In this document: piece after piece, positions 41,341-48,982 of the stretch
Layout of the letters: the number at the start of each line of letters is the position of its first letter
Position numbering within the stretch: position 1 is the first letter of the stretch
From: Hymenobacter canadensis
Lineage (GTDB): Bacteria; Bacteroidota; Bacteroidia; Cytophagales; Hymenobacteraceae
NCBI RefSeq assembly: GCF_027359925.1
Contig: NZ_CP114767.1
Location: forward strand, 1,054,001 to 1,118,000
DNA: 64,000 bases
Reading direction: 5' to 3'
Notes under the pieces: model-generated
What the model saw: the letters and a program-made list of their open reading frames with translations, nothing else
Databases searched by the model: none
What the model was told of the DNA's origin: nothing
Made by a program: the position numbers and the translations under genes

Positions 41341-43605
41341 CCGCGCCAGCGTGACGGGGCCTTTGAACTTGCGGCCGTCCGTGAATTCGATGAGGTAGAA
41401 GTAGGTGCCAGGCGCCAACTGGCCCCCATCCCAGCGGAAGTTACGGTCGGTGCTGCGGAATACCAGGTTGCCCCAGCGCGAGAAAATCTTGATGTCGGCG
41501 AAACGGGAGTCGCAGAAGTCGGGCGGCAGGTTCTCCAGTTGGAAGAACTCGTTGAGGCGGTTGGGGTCGTTGTTGGGCGTGAAGATGTTGGGCGGCGTGA
41601 AGGCCACCGTATCGGGGTTGATCAGCTCGAAGCGCACCACGCGGGAGCGGGGCTCAGGGCGGCAGGTGGTTTCCTGCAGCCGGAACGTTACTTCCAACGC
41701 GCCGTCGGGCAGCTTGAGGCCGGTGCAGTTGGGGTCCCAGCGGAAGGTGGCGGTGGCGCGGCCGTTGCCGTTCTGCGGCCGGAAGCTCATGCCTGCCGCC
41801 GCCAAGTCGAATCCGTTGCCGGTAGCCGACAGCACCAGCGGATCGGTGTCGGCGTCGGTGCCGGTGAAGGTGGCCTCGTAGGCATTCCCGATCAGGCGCC
41901 GCACCCGCACCGGCGCATCAATGGGGCCGGTAGTGCTGGGGTTGGGCAGGCTGGAAACCAGCACCGGCGGCGTATTGGCGTAGTCGATCTGGATGGGAAT
42001 GCGTAGGCCGACGGCCGTGGGCTCGGAGCAGGGCCCGGCGCTGGCCGTAAAGTCGAACTCGTAGGAAGTGCGGGCGGCGGCCCGGCAGTCCACGCGCCAC
42101 GTGAAGCGGCCCTGCAGCTGGTTGCCGTTGGCCTGCTGCACGAACGTGACGCCCAGGTCGGCGGGCGTAAAGCCGCGCCCGGCCATGCTCAGTGTCATCG
42201 GGTCGTTATCAGCATCGAGGCCCGTTACGTCGAAGGTTATCAGGTCGCCGATGCGGGCGCGCAGGGGCAGGGCCGCTGTGCTGCTGATGGTGGGCGGGCT
42301 GTTGGGGTCCGGCACGGCCGTGAAGGCGAGCCGCACGGTGTCGCGCTTGGGCAGGCTGCAGCCGTTGTCGGCCACAATCAAATCCAGTAAATACACCCGG
42401 CCGCGCGTGTTGAAGCAGGCCGGAAAGCACAGCTGCGACACCAGCGTGTCGGGCGCGCCGGGGCTGCGCACCGTGCCCTGGGTGGTGCTGATGGTGGGCA
42501 GCTGCCCGGCCGTGAAGTTCACGGGCCGCAGCGACATGGTGAGGCGCGAGGGCGAATCGGGGTCGGACACTTTGAGCGTGATGCAGCGGCTGAAACCCGG
42601 GCGCAGGTGCAGCGTGTCGCGGCCGGGCCGGAAAGTGCCCGTACCGCTGGGCAGCGTCACGCGCATAGTGGGCGCGGCGTTCTGGGCGCACCGGATGACT
42701 TTGAGTTGAAAATCGCGCCTCGCCTCGCCAATCTTCACGCCCCGCCGATATTCCGCGCAGCGGATGCCGAACACAAACAGGCCCTCATCGGTGGGGCGCA
42801 CCTGCAGGCGGCCGGTCTGGCGGTTGATGCTGAGGGTGGGGGCGCCGGGAATCTGGTTGAGCGCACTCAGGCCGGCACTCCAGCGCACCTCTTGGTAGGG
42901 CTGCGGGTCGGCGACGGGCGGCTTGGGCAGGCCGGGGGTGGAGTGCCCGTTCAGCGGCGTGGCCAACTCATACACCAGCGAGTCGCCGTCGGCATCCTGG
43001 CCCCCGAAATCGTAGTAAAACAGCTCCCCCAAGCAGGCATAGTCGCCGAGTGGCGGGAAGATGCGGGGCGTGGAGTCGCGGAAGGGCTGCCCGTTGCGCA
43101 CCACGGGCGGAAACTCCAGGTAGAACGTCTGGCCCGCATCGGCCGGGTCCTGGATGTTGCGGATGCCGCTGTTGCGGCAGCAGCGCTCCACGGCCGCGTA
43201 GTAGCCGGCCGGGTTGGTGTACACGTTGGCTGGCAGCTCCAGCCGGCCCGAGTACACGAGCTTGCGCGTCACCAGGGACGTGGGCAGCGCGCAGGCCGGG
43301 CTGGTGTAGTTCACCAGCGTGTTGGCGCCCAGCGGCAGCGTAAGGTTCTGCATGCGCCGGTCGGTACCCTTCTCAAATATGCTAACCGTCAGGTCATTGT
43401 CAAGCGCCCCGGAGCTGCCATTGACTGCATCGAAATATAGGTTGAGCGTGAGCTGGTAGGTGGCGTTCTGCAGATACTGCAGGTCCATTTCGCCGCCCAC
43501 GATGTGGGTGGCGCGGGCCGGAAGTGCCAGCAGCAGCAACAACGCCAGCAGCAGGCGGTGGGCCGGGCCAGTCAGGGCGTAGCAGTAGGGTAGAAGACGT
43601 GGCAT
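41338..43605 (-). CDS. Large surface protein with THIVGGEM N-terminus and CHU_C (type B) sorting domain
   Basis: 755 residues: signal peptide (about 1-32), then THIVGGEMDLQYL, the opening of a large family of Bacteroidota adhesin-like proteins. A series of cadherin/Ig-like repeats follows with LDADNDPMTLS and TDADTDPLVLS, and a C-terminal CHU_C domain (about 665-755: NIFTPNNDPNRLNEFF, IKIFSRWGNLVFRS, WDGGQLAPGTYFYLIEF). The CHU_C domain is a T9SS type B sorting signal and is found on gliding-motility adhesins. The stop is followed directly by family A repeat sequence. Confidence 0.9.
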   Translation of the reverse strand: MPRLLPYCYALTGPAHRLLLALLLLLALPARATHIVGGEMDLQYLQNATYQLTLNLYFDAVNGSSGALDNDLTVSIFEKGTDRRMQNLTLPLGANTLVNYTSPACALPTSLVTRKLVYSGRLELPANVYTNPAGYYAAVERCCRNSGIRNIQDPADAGQTFYLEFPPVVRNGQPFRDSTPRIFPPLGDYACLGELFYYDFGGQDADGDSLVYELATPLNGHSTPGLPKPPVADPQPYQEVRWSAGLSALNQIPGAPTLSINRQTGRLQVRPTDEGLFVFGIRCAEYRRGVKIGEARRDFQLKVIRCAQNAAPTMRVTLPSGTGTFRPGRDTLHLRPGFSRCITLKVSDPDSPSRLTMSLRPVNFTAGQLPTISTTQGTVRSPGAPDTLVSQLCFPACFNTRGRVYLLDLIVADNGCSLPKRDTVRLAFTAVPDPNSPPTISSTAALPLRARIGDLITFDVTGLDADNDPMTLSMAGRGFTPADLGVTFVQQANGNQLQGRFTWRVDCRAAARTSYEFDFTASAGPCSEPTAVGLRIPIQIDYANTPPVLVSSLPNPSTTGPIDAPVRVRRLIGNAYEATFTGTDADTDPLVLSATGNGFDLAAAGMSFRPQNGNGRATATFRWDPNCTGLKLPDGALEVTFRLQETTCRPEPRSRVVRFELINPDTVAFTPPNIFTPNNDPNRLNEFFQLENLPPDFCDSRFADIKIFSRWGNLVFRSTDRNFRWDGGQLAPGTYFYLIEFTDGRKFKGPVTLAR

Positions 43606-43754
43606 AGAAGGGGGAAATAGTCGGGCGCGGATACCTCCCGAATATACGACGACGCCCCGAAACCCTCACCCAACCGGCGGCAGGTGTGTGCGGCCGGCTT
43701 TGTATCTTGGGTGCGTAATTCGCCCTCTTTCTTTCCTCACCCATTTGCGTTTTC

Positions 43755-45761
43755 ATGCTGCGTTTCTACTCTTTCCTGACGGGGCTGCTCTTGCTGGCTC
43801 CGGGCCTGCAGGCCCAGACCCCGGACCCTGCGCCCGCCCGCCCAGCCCTCACGGATGATGCCGCCCTGCTGTGCAGCCAGGCGCACACCCGCACCGCGCT
43901 GCGCGGCCCCGCCGCCACCGTGCCGCACCGCCGCAAGATGGACCGCTACGATGTGAAGTACTACAAGCTGGATATTGCGCTGGAAAACAACTCGCGCAAC
44001 GTGGGCGGCAACGTGCGCATGCTGGCCCGCACCCTCGCCCAGCCCCTCGACTCGGTGGCGTTTGAGCTGTATTCCACCTTCACCATCGACTCAGTGGTGG
44101 TGAACGGGCGCCGCGCCAACGGCATCCGTCGCGCTGATTCCGACGTGACCGTGCTGCTGCCGCAGGCTGTGCCGGCCAATACACTCTTCAGCACCGTGGT
44201 GTATTACCGCGGCACGGCGCCCAACGGCAACAGCGCCGCTATCGGCAACGCCCTGAATACCCGGCTGCAAACCACCTACGGCGTAAACGTGACCTGGAGC
44301 CTATCCGAGCCGTTTTCGGCCCACGAGTGGTGGCCCTGCAAGCAGGTGCTGACCGATAAGGCCGACTCCCTGGACGTGTGGGTGACGACAAGCAGCATCA
44401 ACAAAGTAGGCTCCAACGGTATGCTGGAACGCGTGACGCCGCTGCCCACCGGCAAGAGCCGCTACGAGTGGAAGCACCGCGCCAAGCCCATCGACTACTA
44501 CCTCGTGTCGGTGGCCGTGGCGCCTTATCTGGAGTATGTGAACTACGCCAATCCCGTGGGCGGCCCGCGCATTCCCATCGTCAACTACGTCTACAACCAG
44601 GCGGCCCTGAACTTCTACCGCACCGAAATCGACCGGACGCCCGGCTTCCTGGAGAATTTCTCCGAGCTGGTGGGCCTCTACCCGTTTGCCAGCGAGAAGT
44701 ACGGCCACAGCATGGCCCCCATCGGAGGCGGTATGGAGCACCAGACCATGACCACCCAGGACGGCTTCAGCTTCACGCTGACGGCGCACGAGCTGTTCCA
44801 CCAGTGGTTCGGCGACAACGTGACCTGCGCTTCGTGGGAGGATATCTGGCTGAACGAAGGCTTTGCCTCCTACGGCGAATACCTGTCGCTCGACCGGTTT
44901 TCGTCGGCCACCAGTGCCCGCACCTGGATAGCCAATGCCCAGACCACGGCCCGCCAGCAGCCCGGCGGCAGCCTCCGCGTGGCCGATACCACCAACGTGG
45001 GCCGCATTTTCAGCTCGCGCCTCAGCTACAAGAAAGGCGCGGCCGTGATTCATATGCTGCGCTATCTGCTCAACGATGACGTGAAATTCTTCCGGGCCCT
45101 GCGCACCTACCAGAGCACCTACAGCGGCCGCACGGCCCGCACCATCGACCTGCAGCGCATTTTCGAGGCCGAAGCCGGCCGCCCGCTGCAGTATTTCTTC
45201 GACCAGTGGTACGCGGGCGAAGGCTACCCGATTTTCAATGTGCGCTGGAATCAGGTAGGCCCTGATGTATTTATCCGCAACACCCAGACGGTGAGCATGC
45301 CTGCCGTCACACCTTTCTTTGACGTGGAGCTGGATTATCGCCTTGTTTTCAGCGACAATACCAGCCAGGCCCTGCGGGTGCGTCATGGGCAGGCCATATC
45401 CTCATTCAGTGTGCCTACCAACAAAACCGTTACCGCTGTTTTCGTGGATCCCGACCAGTGGGTGCTGCAGGTAACTCCTACCATCCTCCGCGACAACGCC
45501 TTGGTGCTGGCCACGGCTGCGGCCCGGGCTGCCCGCCTGAGCGTGTACCCCAACCCCTGCCGCGAAACCCTCCGCCTGCCCAACCTAACCACCCGCGCCA
45601 CGGCCGAAGTAACCGATGCTACCGGCCGCGTACTCCTGCGCCAGACCGTAGACCCACAGCATGCCCAGCTGGACACCCGCACGCTGGCTGCCGGCCTCTA
45701 CCACCTGCGCCTCACCACGGCCACTGGCAGCGTGTCGGCGGCCCGTTTTGTGCGCGAGTAA
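43755..45761 (+). CDS. Secreted M1-family aminopeptidase with T9SS sorting domain
   Basis: 668 residues: signal peptide (1-21, LQAQT), M1 N-terminal domain, gluzincin core and a T9SS type A sorting domain (about 595-668: VYPNPCRETLRLPNL, TGRVLLRQTV, LAAGLYHLRLT). Zinc site HELFHQWFGDN with H345, H349 and E368 in WLNEGFASYGEY; the GAMEN-like exopeptidase motif reads GGGMEHQTM. It trims N-terminal residues from peptides outside the cell. A TATCTTGG box at 43703-43710 may be its promoter. A bidirectional terminator follows. Confidence 0.93.
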   Translation: MLRFYSFLTGLLLLAPGLQAQTPDPAPARPALTDDAALLCSQAHTRTALRGPAATVPHRRKMDRYDVKYYKLDIALENNSRNVGGNVRMLARTLAQPLDSVAFELYSTFTIDSVVVNGRRANGIRRADSDVTVLLPQAVPANTLFSTVVYYRGTAPNGNSAAIGNALNTRLQTTYGVNVTWSLSEPFSAHEWWPCKQVLTDKADSLDVWVTTSSINKVGSNGMLERVTPLPTGKSRYEWKHRAKPIDYYLVSVAVAPYLEYVNYANPVGGPRIPIVNYVYNQAALNFYRTEIDRTPGFLENFSELVGLYPFASEKYGHSMAPIGGGMEHQTMTTQDGFSFTLTAHELFHQWFGDNVTCASWEDIWLNEGFASYGEYLSLDRFSSATSARTWIANAQTTARQQPGGSLRVADTTNVGRIFSSRLSYKKGAAVIHMLRYLLNDDVKFFRALRTYQSTYSGRTARTIDLQRIFEAEAGRPLQYFFDQWYAGEGYPIFNVRWNQVGPDVFIRNTQTVSMPAVTPFFDVELDYRLVFSDNTSQALRVRHGQAISSFSVPTNKTVTAVFVDPDQWVLQVTPTILRDNALVLATAAARAARLSVYPNPCRETLRLPNLTTRATAEVTDATGRVLLRQTVDPQHAQLDTRTLAAGLYHLRLTTATGSVSAARFVRE

Positions 45762-45781
45762 CCTAAAAACAGGTTAGTCAC

Positions 45782-45819
45782 AAAAAAGCGTCCCGTCTGG
45801 ATAGACGGGACGCTTTTTT
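45782..45819. terminator. Bidirectional terminator after the M1 peptidase gene
   Basis: AAAAAAGCGTCCCGTCT and AGACGGGACGCTTTTTT, perfect 17-bp stem with a 4-nt loop, between convergent genes. Confidence 0.95.
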
Positions 45820-45844
45820 GTGTTTGAAGCTTTCGAATACCGGC

Positions 45845-46510
45845 TTAGTCTTTCCAATAGTCCTGGATCAGGGCCTGCACCTCCGGCGGAGCGGGCGGCA
45901 TATCCAGCACGGCGGCCATCAACTCATCGAAGCTATGGGGCAGGGTGAAAATGGTATCCTGATAGGGGTTGCTGACGAAGCGGATGAACCCCGGCTGCCC
46001 GTTCACACGCACCAGATCCACCGTCACGTTGCCGTAGAGCTGGTTGCAGCGGCCCGTAGCGGTGCAATCGTTGGGCAACGGCTTCAGGAAGTACTTCTCC
46101 ACAGTTTCAGAGTAGCGCTCATGGTGCAGCGTGCGCTGGTCGGAGGCCGAGACGTTGTAGCCCAACGCCTGCACCCTGTCGCGCAGCAGGTCGAAGAAGT
46201 GACGGAAGTTGCCGGGCCCCATGCTGGGGTCGTAGAGCAGTACCGCGCCGTGGCGGCCGGCCTCGTCCAGCAGCTGCACCCGAAACTGCTGCCCCGTGAT
46301 GCCAGCCTTGCTGTAGTGGTAGGCTTTGAAATAAGGGCCGGCCCAGTTCAGATACACCTGTTGCTCCAGCCAGCGGGCACGGATGCGCTCCTGCGCCGGC
46401 GTGCGGTGCAGTGGCTGCCAGTCCGGGGTTTTGGAAGCAGCCTCCGGGGAAAACAACTGTTTAAGAAAATCGAGCAAAGCGGTATGGGAGTATGAGGAAA
46501 GAACACCCAC
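45845..46510 (-). CDS. Protein of unknown function
   Basis: About 210-221 residues, no signal peptide, no family recognised. Notable stretches: LLDFLKQLFSPEAASK at the start, YLNWAGPYFKAYHYSKAGI, AVLLYDPSMGPGNFRHFFDLL, CTATGRCNQLYGNV and PHSFDELMAAVLDM. The start is uncertain. An ATG at 46594 lies within the terminator of the upstream gene and is unlikely; a GTG at 46510 or a TTG at 46477 (MLDFLKQLF) fits better. It converges on the M1 peptidase gene. Confidence 0.65.
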   Translation of the reverse strand: MGVLSSYSHTALLDFLKQLFSPEAASKTPDWQPLHRTPAQERIRARWLEQQVYLNWAGPYFKAYHYSKAGITGQQFRVQLLDEAGRHGAVLLYDPSMGPGNFRHFFDLLRDRVQALGYNVSASDQRTLHHERYSETVEKYFLKPLPNDCTATGRCNQLYGNVTVDLVRVNGQPGFIRFVSNPYQDTIFTLPHSFDELMAAVLDMPPAPPEVQALIQDYWKD

Positions 46511-46571
46511 CGCCGTAAATGGTTTCGAGGGAAAAGACGGGTTGGCGGCCAGTGAAAAGAGAATTTCAGTC

Positions 46572-46608
46572 CAAAAACAAAAGGCAGACTCCATCAGGAA
46601 TCTGCCCT
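46572..46608 (-). terminator. Terminator after DUF2147 copy 2
   Basis: On the minus strand GGGCAGATTCC / GGAGTCTGCC forms a stem followed by TTTTGTTTTTGG. Confidence 0.7.
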
Positions 46609-46632
46609 TCAGACCACTAGCTGCGGCGGCGG

Positions 46633-47067
46633 CTATTTCACGCGCTGCCAGTAGTGTGCTTTGCCAATCAGCGAGAAACCGATGTAGCCTTTCACTTCCA
46701 GCCGGTCTTTGCCGGCTGCCGCCACGTAACACGAGTAGGTGCGGCCGTTTTCGGGGTCGTAGATTTCGCCGTCTTCCCAGCGGTCGGTTTCGGCGTTGTA
46801 GCGCAGGTTCTGCAGCACCGTCAGGTTCTGCAGGAGTTGGGTGCGTCGCTCGGGGGTAGGGTGCTTCTCATCAAGGCGGGGCTTGCCGTTGGCATCAGTG
46901 GGGGCGCGCAGCCACACCAAACGCCCGCACAACTGCTCGCCGCAGCGGTACAGCTCAATGTGCGAGTCGCCGGTATCGTCGGCCCACACGCCCAGCGGCG
47001 GCGTTTGGGCCGCGGCGGGCCGCAGCGTTAGCAGCAACATCATCAGACTCAGCAGCAGGTATTTCAA
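46633..47067 (-). CDS. DUF2147 exported protein, copy 2
   Basis: About 144 residues, signal peptide MKYLLLSLMMLLLTLRPAAAQ. DUF2147 features: PLGVWADDTGDSHIELYRCG, LCGRLVWL, RWEDGEIYDPENGRTYSCYV and LEVKGYIGFSLIGKAHYWQR. A TTG start at 47067 gives the complete signal; the ATG at 47043 shortens it. The ATG at 47175 would start inside the previous terminator. Paralogue of the next gene upstream, with about half the residues identical over the C-terminal part. Family role unknown; some members bind lipids or metals. Confidence 0.82.
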   Translation of the reverse strand: MKYLLLSLMMLLLTLRPAAAQTPPLGVWADDTGDSHIELYRCGEQLCGRLVWLRAPTDANGKPRLDEKHPTPERRTQLLQNLTVLQNLRYNAETDRWEDGEIYDPENGRTYSCYVAAAGKDRLEVKGYIGFSLIGKAHYWQRVK

Positions 47068-47136
47068 GCGCAAAAGAAGCTTAGAGGAAAGGGAGTCTGC
47101 TGCCTGCTGCTGCAAGAGAGCTGCAGGAGCAGGCCA

Positions 47137-47173
47137 CAAAAAAGCGACGCCCCCGCAGTGCGGAAGCGTCGCC
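47137..47173 (-). terminator. Terminator between the DUF2147 genes
   Basis: GCGACGC and GCGTCGC arms with a 15-nt inner hairpin region (CCGCA/TGCGG), followed by a T tract on the minus strand. Confidence 0.82.
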
Positions 47174-47201
47174 AAGTATACGCAATCAACGGCAGATGCG
47201 C

Positions 47202-47642
47202 CTATTTCACGCGGGTCCAGCTCTGCGATTTGCCAATCATGGAGAAGCCGATATAGCCTTTCACTTCCATCGAATTGGCGTTGAGCATCTTCATGTAGCA
47301 GGAGTACGTTTTGCCGCTTTCGGGGTCGTAGATCTTGCCGTCATCCCACTTGTTGTCGTCGTCGTACTCGAAGCCTTGCATGAACACCATGCCCAGCCGC
47401 GGCCGGGTGCGCAATTTCGGATCGGGGTTAACGGTGTCGGTTTTGGGCTTGCCGGTTTTAGGGTCGTTGGGTACGGTCAGGCTGACGATCTTACCGCAGA
47501 GCTTGTTGCCGCATTTGTAGATTTCGAACGTCGCCTTTTTCTCCGAGTTGGTCCATGTGCCCAAAGGAGAGAGGGTTTGTGCTGAAGCCAACCCGATGGC
47601 CCCGAACAGGAAGGCGAGAGCAAGGAACAGGAATTTTTTCAT
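47202..47642 (-). CDS. DUF2147 exported protein, copy 1
   Basis: 146 residues, signal peptide MKKFLFLALAFLFGAIGLAS(AQ). DUF2147 pattern: PLGTWTNSEKKATFEIYKCG, LCGKIVSLTVPN, KWDDGKIYDPESGKTYSCYM, MEVKGYIGFSMIGKSQSWTR. The ATG at 47642 opens the signal peptide; an in-frame start at 47798 is not plausible. The two copies are separated by a terminator, so each may have its own transcript. Confidence 0.88.
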   Translation of the reverse strand: MKKFLFLALAFLFGAIGLASAQTLSPLGTWTNSEKKATFEIYKCGNKLCGKIVSLTVPNDPKTGKPKTDTVNPDPKLRTRPRLGMVFMQGFEYDDDNKWDDGKIYDPESGKTYSCYMKMLNANSMEVKGYIGFSMIGKSQSWTRVK

Positions 47643-47850
47643 GATGTGAAATAAGGGATTTGGGTATGGGTGTGAAAAGATAGGAGAAAACTCCTGCATG
47701 CCAGCGTTCGGGCAAGGCAAAAATGCTGATCTGCCTGAAGGCAAGTTTGAGGCCAGGCTTTCACACAGATCCGTCAGTGAAACAAAGCGCCTGATCATCA
47801 GGATGCTGGCGCTGAAACGTCGTTGAGGTCCTAAAAAAAGGGGTTTTTAT

Positions 47851-47880
47851 TTTGAACCATCCGGCAGGCTTATAACTTTA
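47851..47880 (+). promoter_or_regulatory. Promoter of the structured RNA
   Basis: TTTG at 47851-47854, an 18-nt spacer, then TAACTTTA at 47873-47880 (one base off TAnnTTTG). Transcription would begin near 47886. No protein gene of usual size follows for 1.1 kb on this strand. Confidence 0.7.
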
Positions 47881-47976
47881 CCTTCCGTAGTGAGTGCTAC
47901 AGCCCCGCCCAAGCAGCCCTAAGGTGCTGGGAGGCGCGGCCGGGGTTATGTCGAACGTAAAGAAAGGAGGTACAAA

Positions 47977-48048
47977 ATGTCTAGTAGTCCCAAACAAATC
48001 CTGCCAAGCCTGTCGAATGTAGTTCGCCTCACCGCCGAACGCGCTTAA
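47977..48048 (+). CDS. 23-residue micro-ORF with perfect Shine-Dalgarno site
   Basis: The product reads MSSSPKQILPSLSNVV followed by RLTAERA. AGAAAGGAGGT at 47961-47971 matches the complement of the canonical 16S 3' end over 11 nt and lies 5 nt before the ATG. Bacteroidota genes almost never carry this signal, and I find no comparable site before other genes in the window. The peptide is basic and partly amphipathic; no family is recognised. It may be a leader peptide, or translation itself may be the signal. Confidence 0.6.
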   Translation: MSSSPKQILPSLSNVVRLTAERA

Positions 48049-48168
48049 CAACAGCTTTCGCGCGGAAAAACGCCCTATTTGGCTTTTTCCCGCATTCTGG
48101 CAAGGTCTTACACAAAGGATGGCGGGGCTGTACCCCAGACTCGTCGCTTGGTAAGATTTGAAGGATTA

Positions 48169-48233
48169 GATGCCCGGTCCGCCCAGCAGCCTCTCTTGTG
48201 AGGACTGCATAGGCGGCCGGGCATCGCTCTTTT
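48169..48233 (+). terminator. Terminator hairpin of the structured RNA
   Basis: GATGCCCGG/CCGGGCATC, then CCGCC/GGCGG, then an inner hairpin GCAGCCTC/GAGGACTGC, followed by GCTCTTTT. It is longer and more elaborate than the simple terminators elsewhere in the window. Confidence 0.75.
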
Positions 48234-48270
48234 ACAGCGTATAGAAGTAGGCTGCATTTTGTCCGGATAC

Positions 48271-48294
48271 CTTACTCAGCTGCTCCATTACTCT
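48271..48294 (-). repeat. Octameric stop repeat (family A) forming the end of the NlpC/P60 gene
   Basis: On the minus strand AGAGTAATGGAGCAGCTGAG followed by TAAG: three GAGTARYT-type units that encode the last residues and the TAA stop of the gene. Confidence 0.75.
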
Positions 48295-48844
48295 GCAAAA
48301 CCCGGCGTATTTGCATAAAGCGCCGCTCATAGTCGGTGCCTTCTACCTGGCTGATTTTGACGCCGGACTCGCGGCGCGCCGAGGAAGAGTGAATAAACCG
48401 CAGCGGTTGGCCTGGCCCGGATACCACAATGCCAGCGTGGCCGGGCGTAGCAGACGTGGCCGCTGTGCCCGTAAACACCACAATATCGCCGCGGCGGGCC
48501 TGCTCCCGCGCTACGGGCCGGCCTACGGCAATAAGCAGCGCCGTGGAGTGCGGCATCGCCACCTTGAACTCCTGAAACACATACTGCACAAACCCCGAGC
48601 AGTCGAAGCCGGTGGCGGGGGTGTTGCCGGCGTAGCAGTAGTTGGTGCCCAGCTGGCGCATGGCAAACGTCACGACGCTGTCGGCGGTGGGCGTGGGGCG
48701 GGTGCTGGTTACCAGCGCTACCCGGTGCGTTGGCAGGGCCGTCTGGCTGTCGGAGTGGGGAGTAGACGCCAAGCGGGATGGCCAGGCGAAAACGCCTACC
48801 AGCAGGGCCGCCAGCGCGACAAAGGAAATCCAGACGTAGCGCAT
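48272..48844 (-). CDS. NlpC/P60-family cysteine peptidase
   Basis: 190 residues, N-terminal membrane anchor or signal (WISFVALAALLVGVFAW, about 5-21), linker, then an NlpC/P60 domain. Catalytic Cys is in GFDCSGFVQYVF and His in GHAGIVV; a third polar residue (His) is in LRFIHSSSA. These enzymes cut peptidoglycan stem peptides. The final SNGAAE-stop is encoded by a family A repeat, so the natural C-terminus was probably slightly different. Confidence 0.9.
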   Translation of the reverse strand: MRYVWISFVALAALLVGVFAWPSRLASTPHSDSQTALPTHRVALVTSTRPTPTADSVVTFAMRQLGTNYCYAGNTPATGFDCSGFVQYVFQEFKVAMPHSTALLIAVGRPVAREQARRGDIVVFTGTAATSATPGHAGIVVSGPGQPLRFIHSSSARRESGVKISQVEGTDYERRFMQIRRVLQSNGAAE

Positions 48845-48982
48845 AGCAGAAGCAAGGTTGGTGGCTTCCCTAACGGTGGAGCTACCGGGGTGGTTTCCGC
48901 ACGGCTGGCCGGCGGCTTGCAGCCCTGTACGTTTTTCGCCGTTCTTTGCCCCAACGATACCATCTCACTCATTTCCCTTTTC

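Larger units (their letters stand above)
47886..48233 (+). ncRNA. Probable structured RNA of unknown class with internal micro-ORF
   Basis: About 350 nt in the 629-bp gap between two minus-strand genes. It has a near-consensus promoter and ends in a long hairpin with a T tract. TACAGCCCCGCC (47898-47909) is perfectly complementary to GGCGGGGCTGTA (48121-48132), a 12-bp helix closing a 211-nt domain. Inside are the hairpins AGCAGCCCTAAGGTGCT (about 47912-47928) and GCGGAAAAACGCC/GGCTTTTTCCCGC (48062-48093), and a 23-codon ORF with an 11-nt Shine-Dalgarno match. It lacks the diagnostic conserved sequences of tmRNA, RNase P RNA and the riboswitches I know. Structure read by eye, not computed. 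Confidence 0.6.

Noticed and set aside
47886..48233. tmRNA or RNase P RNA
   Set aside because: No tRNA-like ends with CCA, no tag ending in ALAA, and no RNase P core sequences such as the conserved GAGGAAAGTCC block.
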